In this document: in pieces, positions 11,071 through 20,992 of the stretch
How the letters are laid out: each line of letters opens with the position of its first letter
Numbering within the stretch: position 1 is the stretch's first letter
NCBI GenBank assembly: GCA_023014335.1
Contig: JAECYW010000022.1
Coordinates: 62,001-126,000 of the forward strand
Reading direction: 5' to 3'
Length of the DNA: 64,000 nucleotides
Origin: Galerina marginata
Taxonomy: Eukaryota > Basidiomycota > Agaricomycetes > Agaricales > Galerinaceae
Made by a program: the position numbers and the translations under genes
The notes under the pieces: model-generated
The model's input: the letters and a program-made list of their open reading frames with translations, nothing else
Database searches by the model: none
What the model was told of the DNA's origin: nothing

Positions 11071-11604
11071 ATGCGTGCCTCTGCTGCCTTTGCTTTCGCT
11101 CTCCCAGTCCTTGCTGCTGCCACGGCCATCCCACGCAACGATGGCAATTGCAACACTGGCGACATTCAGTGCTGCAACTCAACCGTGCAGGTAAGATAGT
11201 CCGACGTCAGCTACCATAGCTGCTCATACTTCAAATGCATATAGTCTAGCACCACAAACTTGGGTCTCTTAAGTGGCCTCCTCGGCCTTGTCCTCCCGGA
11301 TCTCGGTGGCCTTATTGGATGCAATTCCATCCGTTTCTGCTCAGCAATCTTTTTTCTAACGTAAATCTCTAGTGAGCTGCGGCGGCTTGAACATCTTGGG
11401 TATTGGAGGAAATTCATGGTAAAATTGTTCATACCAGGAGAAAGTCCAACGAACTCATCCTCATTCCAGCTCCGCTCAACCCGTGTGCTGTACAAACAAC
11501 AGCTTCGTAAGTCACAAACTATTCACTACATACTGTCACTCACTTAAACTTTTTAGAACGGCCTTATCGCGCTTGGGTGCACTCCCATCAACATCAACCT
11601 TTAA
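11071..11604 (+). CDS. Class I hydrophobin (array member 4)
   Basis: Five exons, 108 residues. Signal peptide MRASAAFAFALPVLAAATA, then CNTGDIQCC. Exon 2 is NLGLLSGLLGLVLPDLGGLIG, exon 3 LSCGGLNILGIGGNSC, exon 4 SAQPVCCTNNSF, exon 5 NGLIALGCTPININL with TAA at 11602-11604. The second intron (11321-11372, 52 nt) starts with GC, not GT: the exon ends GGA T and the intron reads GCAATT. At the same position all six paralogues have GT. Splicing there is required to keep the Cys4 exon in frame, so this is probably a GC-AG intron, though with a weak donor. Reduced expression or intron retention is possible. Confidence 0.9.
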
Positions 11605-13569
11605 AACAAGTTCCCCTAGCCAGGCCGCCCGAAGAGTTCGATCTGGTGGATGTTCGACAAACGTCAACGGATAGCGTACAATGTACCGGATATTACTTCG
11701 TCGATAGTGCATATATGTCAAACTTATCGTATAATCAGAAGATGGCTTTTGAATTCTGATTTCTCCGACGGTTGGTTGAACGAGGTTGTCAAAAGTAAAT
11801 AAAATACAGCAGGAAAATATTGTCAGAATAATCTATTGTTAGATTTGTAGAACGCTTAGGTGCTTACTATGCAGTTCGTTTGACGCTGTGATAAGCTGTG
11901 CGAGTCCCTCAGTGTTTAGTAATGCCAGCATAGTTTATTCCTGCTCATTCTTTAATTTCAGTATCTCAATTACTAGAAATAGAGATTTTAAGGAACCTTG
12001 CCATGTTATTTAGTCTGAGCAGCCGAGCAGCCAAGAAGCCACTTCTCTACTCACAACAGCACATCGCGTCAGTGGGTATTTACCTGCTAAAATAAAACGG
12101 AAAGGCGGAACCACAAATATGCGGAGGCAGTACACTGAGTAATTTCCGACGATAAACGTGCCTTGTCTCATACTCATCAGGATCGAAATATTCATTACCA
12201 TACTGCCCAACCCATGAGTTTGCCCCGTAAAATTGTTTCGTGGTGACATCCGGTGTAAAGTCCGTGACTGCTTCCAGAAAACAAGGCCACATGGTAGAAC
12301 ATACAAATATGCGCCACACAAAAGCCTACACCGCTGAAGCCGACTTTCAATTCGTCATAAACTTAATGACAAAGGACGGCCTTACGTGACGAACAACTCA
12401 CACATGCACGAAATGGGATTTGAGTGGGTCGGAAAATTGCGACCAAGAGTTAGCATTCCCAGCAGTGTCAATTCACTGGACAAGGAGGCGTACAAGATTA
12501 GGAGCCCGTAGAAGATCAACCTCGCTTGCCCACAGTCGTATAATCCACCCCCGCAAATGTTGAAGTGGAGTGTGGAGCGACACATACCAGGGAATTTACA
12601 TATTAGGGATAGTCGAGGATACCCCATCTCTACCCCACATTATTGTGCCGTGCCGCGAGGTATCGGTTAATAGTAAATGTCAACTGTCAAATTCGATCAA
12701 TGACATAGGGATCGGGCGGCGGTGGATCTATGACATCGGACTTTTAGCTTGAAGACCGAGTGAAATGAAAAGCGTTCCGACAGACCGCGACATGATATCC
12801 GAGGAATCAGGGATCTGACATAGCCTGACATACGACTGTTTTCCATCCTTCCATTATGAAATTCAATCGAATGAATATGTAATTTCACAGTAACGTATAG
12901 GAGGTGGGTTTGTCAGAAAGACAGCTCGGATATTTGCGTTTATCAGGACCTCACGTTCCATAGATGACAGCGAGAGTGTGGGATGTATGAGACAGGAGTC
13001 ATTTCTAGAGGCAGCCGGGGTATGTAGAGAGCATCGTTCCCAGATACGAACGATGGCAAATTTTGGATGCCAAGACACAAGAACCTTGGAGTCGATAGAG
13101 CATTAAGTTGGTCCGGACTCCCGAAAATCTACGTCTTCGTCAAATGAATTTTTGGAGCCCGTAATCACATGAGAAAGGAGCACACTCGATAATCCGACAC
13201 AGGGAAATATCGCCTAAGATGAAATTGTTTGATTTTACGAGAACAGAAGGCGAGCGAGACACTGAAGGTTCCAAAGACTGTGCGACGGAAGGAGCTGCCG
13301 CAAATTAGATTCCGGTCGGAACTTCCGAGGTTAGAAGATACAAACCCAGCATATTCGGGTCCTGGATTTTTAGTTAAGAAATTCAACAATGTCCACAGCA
13401 GGAACCAGGTATACCAGCGTGGAGTGAGAAATTCGGTATAGTCACCATCCACAGCAAGGTTGATCAGGAATCAAGTTGAACCAACCACTTGCCACGGTGT
13501 TGAAAGTGGGTAGTAGCTCGCAGCATTGAGCGTCGAAAGAGAATTCGAAGTCGATATCATCGGGGGAGG
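11605..13569. other. 2-kb intergenic region with coding-like traces on the minus strand
   Basis: The longest gap in the hydrophobin array. The minus strand at about 12125-12270 has a coherent reading with VTDFTPDVTTKQFYGANSW and YFDPDEYETR, preceded by a possible acceptor (GAAGCAG). The segment 12380-12630 is also open. I cannot assemble a gene or name a family; it may be a decayed exon. Confidence 0.3.
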
Positions 13570-13576
13570 TATAAAT
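13570..13576 (+). promoter_or_regulatory. TATA box of hydrophobin 5
   Basis: TATAAAT preceded by GGGGGAGG, 61 nt upstream of the ATG at 13631. Confidence 0.65.
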
Positions 13577-13630
13577 TAAGCCGCTTTTTTCAGTTTTTTC
13601 TTCAGTCGAATACATTTCAACTAACTCACC

Positions 13631-14199
13631 ATGTACGCCAAAGTCTTGTCTTTCATCACCTTCATCCTCTTTACCCTTCCCCTCCTTGCGGCCGCCAACC
13701 TCGAAGTTGAGGCTCGCAATGATGGCAACTGCAATACTGGTGATATTCAGTGCTGCAACTCGACTCAACAGGTGAGACAAATTGACATTCAACGCTCTCT
13801 GACACAGGTTAACACCCTTGCCGTAGTCATCTATCACCAACTTGGCCCTATTGAGCAGCCTTCTTGGAATCAGCCTCCCTAACATCGCGGGTCTTATTGG
13901 CCGTAAGTTTTACTGTGACTTTATTCGAGTATGGAACACCACGCTGAAGTTGCGCTTCGCAGTTTCCTGCAGCCCGCTTTCTGTCCTTGGCGTTGGAGGC
14001 AACTCTTGGTAAGAACCGTCCTCATGAAATTGGCCTATTGGTGCTTACAGTTTTGACAGCTCCGCTCAACCCGTTTGCTGCACAAACAACAGCTTCGTGA
14101 GTCAACTCGAGGGTACTTTTTGTGTCCTGCATGCTTACCCTATTCTGTTAGAACGGACTCGTCGCTCTTGGTTGCACTCCCATCAACATCAACCTGTGA
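13631..14199 (+). CDS. Class I hydrophobin (array member 5)
   Basis: Five exons, 115 residues. The N-terminus differs from its neighbours: a longer signal peptide (MYAKVLSFITFILFTLPLLA) and an acidic pro-like stretch NLEVEAR before CNTGDIQCC. Exon 2 begins after GCCGTAG with SSITNLALLSSLLGISLP. Exon 3 is LSCSPLSVLGVGGNSC, exon 4 SAQPVCCTNNSF, exon 5 NGLVALGCTPININL, TGA at 14197-14199. The last three exons keep the constant 16-12-15 codon plan. The mature part is closest to member 4. Confidence 0.94.
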
Positions 14200-14449
14200 T
14201 TCCGCTACAACCCGAGGAGCGTCAATTGTTCAGCTTGCTCTTCGAGGTAAGAAGATTGGGAGATAAATAGAAATATGTAGATTTCGGTTATCAAGTTGGC
14301 TTTCGCGGTTGCGGAGAAAGAAATCTATTTTTGTCCCCTAGCGTCATACTGTAGCAAATGCCCACGGGCCGGATGACTAACCGATGACATCACTGAAAAT
14401 CCAGCTGAAAAAGCGGTGAGAGGTGCTCTGAGTTCTATCGAAAATCACT

Positions 14450-15766
14450 ATGACAAGTACCCTGCCCCCACTGGTCCAAGCATTTTCTGGAGCAGTCGGT
14501 AGCGCGTCTGCAAACGCTCTCGTATATCCCCTCGACCTTATAACCACAAGGCTGCAGCTTGATCCCCCCAAGCGAAGTAAAAGCCTCGGAGGGCTTCACA
14601 GTGCCGTTCTAATATTCAGACACATTTTAAGAAAGTATGGATGGAGAGCTTTTTACGACGGACTTTGGGCTGATACTTGTGCCACCTTGTTATCAAAGTA
14701 AGCGACCGCTGTTGACTTTGTTTGCCATTTAGTGACAATTTTCTTCGACAGCTTCTTCTACTTCTACTGTTATGCCTTTCTCAGATCCCTTTCCACGCGG
14801 CACCTCTTATCTCTCCGCACTCGTTCTTCCACAAAACCTCAAATTTCTGGGTCCCACAAGCCCACCATGATAGAAGAACTCATTCTCGGATTCATTGCAG
14901 GAGTTGCTTCTCGCGCGATCTCTACACCACTCAATATCGTCACTCTTAGGCTTCAAACCGAGCGTGAAGTAAGCGAAGTTGACACGGAAAACAAAAATAG
15001 TAAACCTATGGGGATGATCGACGTCGTCAAAGCCATTTATCAAGAAGCCGGGCTTTCGGGATTTTGGCGAGGTCATATTTCGACATCTGCCCACGCGTTT
15101 GTAAAAAAATGTTGCTAATCTACTCCGGAATTTTAGGGTTCAAAATTTCGGCCTTGTTGTCGCTAAATCCATCCATAACATTGGCATGTTTCCAGATGTA
15201 CCGAAGAATCCTCGCGGTTGCCAAATCGTCAAGGCTGGGACTGGTACAGACTGCAAGCCTCTCGCTTAAAGGCGCCTCCGCAAACGCGAACCTTCACCCT
15301 CAGGAAGCCTTTTTCGGAGCCGCAGTATCGAACTCAATAGGTAGGTTAGCCTTGAATATATCTGTCGCCGGTGCGCTAAATGACTCCCGAAAGCCGTTTC
15401 TATCTTATATCCTTTGATTCTTGCCAAGAAACGACTTCAATCGTCTTCTGCCACAATGCAGGAAATAATGATTGACGGATACCAAGGGAAGACCACTTCT
15501 CCACGGAGTAATAGCTCCCACAGTAAAGACACTTTACAACCTCCAGAACACAAAGCGAGCGGCATCGAAGGCCTCTATCAAGGTTATCAAATGAAAATTA
15601 TCACTGGCTTTCTGAGTGAGGGTGTCACCTTCTTGGTGAAAGGAAGGCATGCTTATACCCTACTACATCCTTGGATTGTCTGCTGATATGCCTACCCGCC
15701 ACGCTAATCCTTAGAATCGAACAACTCATCGTCGCGATATACCTGGCCAGACTCAGAAGGCGTTAG
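14450..15766 (+). CDS. Mitochondrial-carrier-family protein, peroxisomal PMP47/Ant1-like
   Basis: Predicted adenine-nucleotide or cofactor carrier of the peroxisomal membrane (SLC25A17/Ant1 branch). Three carrier repeats are visible. Repeat 1 has VYPLDLITTRLQL and ends YGWRAFYDGLWA. Repeat 2 has GFIAGVASRAISTPLNIVTL and ends AGLSGFWRG. Repeat 3 has ILYPLILAKKRLQ and ends IEGLYQGYQMKI. Exon 1 joins by an intron at 14698-14751 to NFFYFYCYAFLRSL. The last intron, 15647-15714, has a GC donor (AAAGGAAG|GCATGC). It joins GR to IEQLIVAIYLARLRRR with TAG at 15764-15766. It sits between hydrophobins 5 and 6 in the same orientation, functionally unrelated to them. The substrate is inferred from similarity only. 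Confidence 0.85.
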
Positions 15767-17107
15767 TTAACAAACCTCCGATTTAGCGCACGCCATTTCT
15801 CTCGACGTAAATTATACCACCCAATCCTGACTTAATCCTCCTCGCTGTGACCCTACATTAATATATAGTCATTCAAGAAGCTTTGTGAAGGACGGTTAGA
15901 CAGTTGTATCTACAATTTTTTTGGGACGCATTTGAGTTATTTAATTATAAATGAACTGCTCTGACAATCGAGTTCGTGAGCCAGGTGGGGGCAGGCACTA
16001 GTTTCAAAATACATGCCACAGCTGGACGCATTTCTTTACGCCATCGGGACGACGATTGTTCCTTAATGGACATCTCTGACAATCCAACCCATCCATCCAT
16101 ATGAAGTGATCAGCGTTTTCCCGTATTTCGCACGGAGCATCCTTCTCGTATTGTGCGGGAGCGAACATCGTTCGGACTTTTCTTTGCGGCACTTTTTTTG
16201 TTTCCTACCATGTCATTTCGTAGACAAACTGCGGTATGTGTCGTGTACCTGTGACTAGTTGACTCATGTACGACCTTTTCCCTCGCATGCCGCTCAGCCG
16301 ATTCATAGGACTGTCAATTTCCGAACCGCGTCACTGATGTATATTTCAGCCGAGAAAGCCCGATGCCATTTCTCAGCCATAACCGTGGATTGATCTGCCC
16401 ACGACGCCTCGCAGCGCTTGTTAAACTGCGGAATACCAAGATCGCAGTATCGACGCCTTCCCAAAAGACACGGTTGTAAGTCGTATAATTTCTATTCTTA
16501 GTCTCCACCAGCCGTCCTGAGTAAATATCACAACCCGCTTTGATCTCCGAGTCTTCTGTGCTTTGGAAAATTTCTGTGTGGCCCTCATCGTCCGCGATGT
16601 TATTGTACACCCTTGCAATTCGAAAGATCTAATTTTGGAAACCTCGTCAACGTGATGGCTTGCTATTGACCGGACCCCGGCCTCATTGTGCTCACTCACA
16701 GGAATTGAGTAGTTCTGTTGAACAGTTTATTGGCATCAATGCGGTGCTATGATTTTTTCACCTTACAGTAAATATCACTCATAAGCTCGAAACTACGTTT
16801 AGGCGCAGTTAGGCGCCCATCCCTGATTTAAATTTAGCCACATGGCATCTTTATTCTAATTATAGACGAACGCATGCGCTCTGGGAACCTGCTGAAAGGC
16901 TGCAAACGGTCAAAATGTCCGATTTTCTCATCAACGTAAGCGAGGTTATAATGGAAATGACGCATTGTAATTTAGACGACGTCAACGGCCATGGGGTGGA
17001 TAACGAGCCGCAAGGAGTTGACCGACCTATCGATATCGCAGCATGATATAGAATCTTGTTTGTATCTTATACCCAAATAAACCAAAAATAAACATTGGTA
17101 TGAAAGG
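15767..17107. other. Intergenic region between carrier gene and hydrophobin 6
   Basis: No gene supported; overlapping minus-strand frames at 16314-16699 look random. The right end holds the member 6 promoter, whose block around 16976-17010 resembles the member 7 promoter. Confidence 0.4.
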
Positions 17108-17114
17108 TATAAAA
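17108..17114 (+). promoter_or_regulatory. TATA box of hydrophobin 6
   Basis: TATAAAA preceded by GAAAGG, 60 nt upstream of the ATG at 17168. Confidence 0.65.
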
Positions 17115-17167
17115 CCACGACCACAAAGCATTCATTCGAACAACATACACAGTTCAATCTTGTAAAC

Positions 17168-17707
17168 ATGCGTGCCTCTACTGCTTTTGCTTTCGCTCTC
17201 CCAATCCTTGCTGCTGCCATGCCCACCGATATCGTCGCTCGTGACGGCGATTGCAACACTGGAGACACCTTGTGCTGCAACCAGGTTCAACAGGTAAAAA
17301 ATACCAGGATTTATGGACTCAATTCTAATTATTACTTCCTGACAGTCTAACTCGACCTCGATCTCTGAGTTGGCTGGTCTTCTTGGAATCACCCTACCAT
17401 CCATCGCCGCGCTCGTTGGCCGTAAGATAATTTAACTCGAGATTCTGTAAGAAACTTACCCCGCCATATTTAGTGAGCTGCAGCCCCCTCAACATTCTAG
17501 GCATTGGAGGCAACTCTTGGTAAAGAAATTTCAATTGATCTTACAATTTTATGAGACTAACCAATCTTCAAGCTCTGCTCAACCCGTCTGCTGCACTGGG
17601 AACAACTTCGTAGGTCCCCCTAAATTCTTTTAGAAATCGCCGTCTAATAATAAAATCAGAGCGGACTGATCGCTCTCGGATGCAACCCCATCAACCTCAA
17701 CCTTTGA
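17168..17707 (+). CDS. Class I hydrophobin (array member 6)
   Basis: Five exons, 110 residues. Signal peptide MRASTAFAFALPILAAAM, then a short PTDIVARDGD linker shared only with member 7, then CNTGDTLCC. Exon 2 is STSISELAGLLGITLPSIAA, exon 3 LSCSPLNILGIGGNSC, exon 4 SAQPVCCTGNNF, exon 5 SGLIALGCNPINLNL with TGA at 17705-17707. With member 7 it forms the most recent duplicate pair: the linker, the 5' leader (ACACAGTTCAA) and part of the promoter are shared. Confidence 0.95.
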
Positions 17708-18578
17708 AGGCGGATGTTCGGCTATTCAGTGAACTCTGTGCGCTTTATTGAGTGTAGTCGAGGATATTAGATAATAGTCAAAATCGTTGCAATGAAAAGT
17801 TTTCCAGAGCTCCGAACGGTTGCTCTCATAAATATATATAATTTGAGTCTTGAGACCCACCCGTCAACATCAAACCGTTTAATCTCAGTGCTTCGAAGGT
17901 GCCTGGTTAATTATCTGGGGCATTTTTGCGTTTTCTCCGAGGGGAAGTAAGACTGAAGTTGCAACAGATTTGTTGATAACTCGCCTTCATACAAAGCACG
18001 CTCAATTATCCTCAATCAGAGGAGAAAAATAAGACGGGTTTATTACCAGCATGTCAATGGGTTGCAAACTTGTGAAAAAATCAGATTACTTCCTATGTTA
18101 TTCACGGCTCAAATTTCACAACCGTAGGTTGGAGTGTTTGTGGGCAAAGTGACAGTCAGCAGCTCGCATCAACCTCGACACTCGAAGAAAAAGTGAGTAA
18201 CAAAAGAATTGACCGGGCACCCATGGCGAGTATTACATGAATGATGGTTATAGAATCGGCTAAGCAGCTCAAGTCACTTACCAGTCGCTTGTACTATATC
18301 CCGACTATCATGGCTGTCAGGTTTTTCTCCATGTCCCACCTACTATGTAGCTATTATTTCTGTTTCTGGTTTGCCAAGGGAAGTTTGCACCTGTGAGAGC
18401 ATAGAAGAATGTCAATGAAAAGAGCCGTATGTTCCGTGGCTCATTCTTGACATAAGGTTCAAGTGGACCACGATGCCACAGCGTAATTCCCGGATGTCGA
18501 CGGTCAGGGGGTGGATGAACAAGGACCTGTCTGAGTCTTGTACTGTTTTGAAGTCAAGTAAGCGGTTAGAGTGAAAGG
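17708..18578. other. Intergenic region between hydrophobins 6 and 7
   Basis: No gene supported. The block at about 18496-18530 (GGGGGTGGATGAACAAGG) resembles the sequence at 16993-17010 upstream of member 6. Confidence 0.4.
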
Positions 18579-18585
18579 TATAAAT
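18579..18585 (+). promoter_or_regulatory. TATA box of hydrophobin 7
   Basis: TATAAAT preceded by GAAAGG, 73 nt upstream of the ATG at 18652. Confidence 0.65.
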
Positions 18586-18651
18586 TCAAGCTCGTGCTGT
18601 ATGAAAACTTCAGTCGAACAATAACCCACACAGTTCAACTTATCTACAAAT

Positions 18652-19212
18652 ATGCGCGCCTCCTTTGCTTTCGCTTTTGTTCTCCCAATCCTTGCTGCCG
18701 CCATGCCCACTGACATCGTCGCCAGAGACGGTGACAATGGCGGCCAAGGTAACTGCAACACCGGGTCCACTTTGTGCTGCAACCAAGTTCAGCAGGTGAA
18801 AAGGTTCCTCAAATTACATTCTTGATTCTGATTACCACTTCGAACAGTCCAACTCGACCTCGATCACCGAGCTGGCTGGCCTTCTCGGGATCGCCCTTCC
18901 ATCTCTCGGTGCCCTTGTAGGATGTAAGTTGCTTTCTAAGTTTAACATTCGAGAGAGAACTGACCAAGGAATACAGTGAGCTGCAGCCCTCTCTCCATTC
19001 TGGGTATTGGTGGAAACTCCTGGTAAATGATACCGCATAATGATTCTTAAAATTTCTAACAACGACCCACTATCAAGCTCTGCCCAACCAGTCTGCTGCA
19101 CTGGGAACACCTTCGTAAGCCATTCGGATTTGCTTAAGGTGCCATCATTCATTTACAATCCCAGGGTGGACTCCTCGCTCTTGGATGCAACCCCATCAAC
19201 CTCAATCTCTAA
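18652..19212 (+). CDS. Class I hydrophobin (array member 7)
   Basis: Five exons, 116 residues, the last gene of the array. Signal peptide MRASFAFAFVLPILAAAM, then PTDIVARDGDNGGQGN, six residues longer than in member 6, then CNTGSTLCC. Exon 2 is STSITELAGLLGIALPSLGA, exon 3 LSCSPLSILGIGGNSC, exon 4 SAQPVCCTGNTF, exon 5 GGLLALGCNPINLNL, with TAA at 19210-19212. All eight cysteines and the conserved splice positions are present. Confidence 0.95.
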
Positions 19213-20992
19213 TGGCCAAACACACCATGCTCTTCAGCTGGGACGGGCCCCGTGCGCCACCTTATCGACCGTCACTGAGGGACAAATAGGTAGCAGTCGA
19301 AATAGTCGCAATAAAGAGTGTTGCTGATCGTGCAGAAAATGAACATGAAAACATATGACCTGAGACCCGTGAAAGCCAGAGGGAACAGTAATTCTTCTGA
19401 AGGAAATAGTTATTCAGACAACCCAGTTAGTCAGTGCACGGATAGATCATGCGATCGATTTGTGCGTTTCATGGCAAGTTATTCCCGTTTACGATCGCAC
19501 GTTGTGATTCAAGTCATGACCCAAGTTATTGTCAACGAAGCGTACCACAAAGAAGCCAATCCAGACAGGTTGTTGGGGTGCAAATGAGGCATTCAACTTC
19601 ACCCTCGTTTGACATCGCACCAGAGGGCAGCCTGAGACCAAGCCGGGGAGATTAGGGGATCTCGCCATTCAGAAGACATAGGTTATTCGTAGGAGACTCT
19701 CAGTGTCATTGTACGTTAGCCCGGAGAACAGGATAACGCGATTTTTAAGAGGGCTTAGACGGAGGAAGTTTGACAATGAATAGGTTTATGTGTCCATCAA
19801 GCAACAGCCCCACAGATATACCGTCGATATTGTTGTTCGACTACAGAACAGCGCCAGGAGAACGGCGTCAGATTTAAACTGATTCAAAACCCAGCAAACG
19901 ACCAAGCCATCATGAATTCATTGTTACTGTGTCGGCGGACGAGGTAGATTTCGTTCTTGTTTCCTTATAGAACTTCGGGGTCAATGGAAGGTGGAAGCCG
20001 CAAGAGAGACATCACTGGACAATATACCGTTGGCTGAATGCTGGGGACATGTACTTACGTCATTTGGATATTCCAGAGGGTACGGAAGGGTTGGATGAAT
20101 GGCAGTTGGCCTAGCCAGGAAACTCCGCAAACTGAATCTCCCTTGAGACATGCATTGGCAAGAAAATCGCGGATAGTCGGCAAGTGACTTCCACCAAGTG
20201 TTCTGGAGGCAGATAACGAAAAAGAGGTTCTTCGGCCCCTCTGAACCTGAAGATCAGCATAGAAATACTTTTACGAAACAACAAGGATCCGAGGAAATAT
20301 ACATACATAAGGCTGATTCAGAAGAGCTCCCCGGTCGAATAAAGTATTCAACTAACCAACATTTTACGAGCGAGTCTCTTCCTCTTTGCGGTTGCCTACA
20401 AAATATTCGGAAGTAATGCTGTGGACGATTGGTGGGCGGGGCCGATTGAACACAAATCGAAGGTGTGACTGATGTGACTGATAATCTGCATTTGGGCATG
20501 TCGGGAATGTCCTCGTGCCCTCCCAACACTGTCACCGGTACAGCCACTTCGTTGAGCAACTGGGATGTTTTTCCCTCAATCTCAGTCAGCAATCTGCAAA
20601 ACATATACGCAGTATATCTGTGTTTTCATTCGAATTTCGAGCCAACCCACCAAAGGAATGCCTTGTTTCCCGACGCGGTAAAGGGATTCAATATCCATCT
20701 AATGAATCAAAGGGAAAACTTTGAAGAATACCTCATCCTCTATGGTCTAGATGTCTACTATCCATGCGTTTTTTCGAACGAACAAACCAAACCGGACCAT
20801 GACAACTAACGAACGACATTCAAAAATACTACAAAAAATACCCATAATTGAATCCCGTGTCTTCTTTAGCTTGTGCTTTCGAAGTCACTAATCTATGTTC
20901 GGGTACAATTCCCTATTTTTGCCACTTATATGCTGGGCTATTTAGACCCCAAGGGGCTCGGCTCGTCAACGGTCTGTAGCTCAATCTTTGAT
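19213..20992. other. Intergenic region with weak minus-strand coding traces
   Basis: Between the last hydrophobin and the esterase. Minus-strand frames at about 20110-20310 (RYLPPEHLVEVTCRLSAIFL), 20500-20600 (VAVPVTVLGGHEDIP) and 20650-20710 (LYRVGKQGIPLVGWLEI) read like protein. I cannot join them into a gene, so a decayed gene is possible. Nothing else is recognised. Confidence 0.3.

Noticed and set aside
16314..16699. Two overlapping minus-strand frames in the gap after the carrier gene
   Set aside because: They lie in different frames over the same bases and have no family resemblance.
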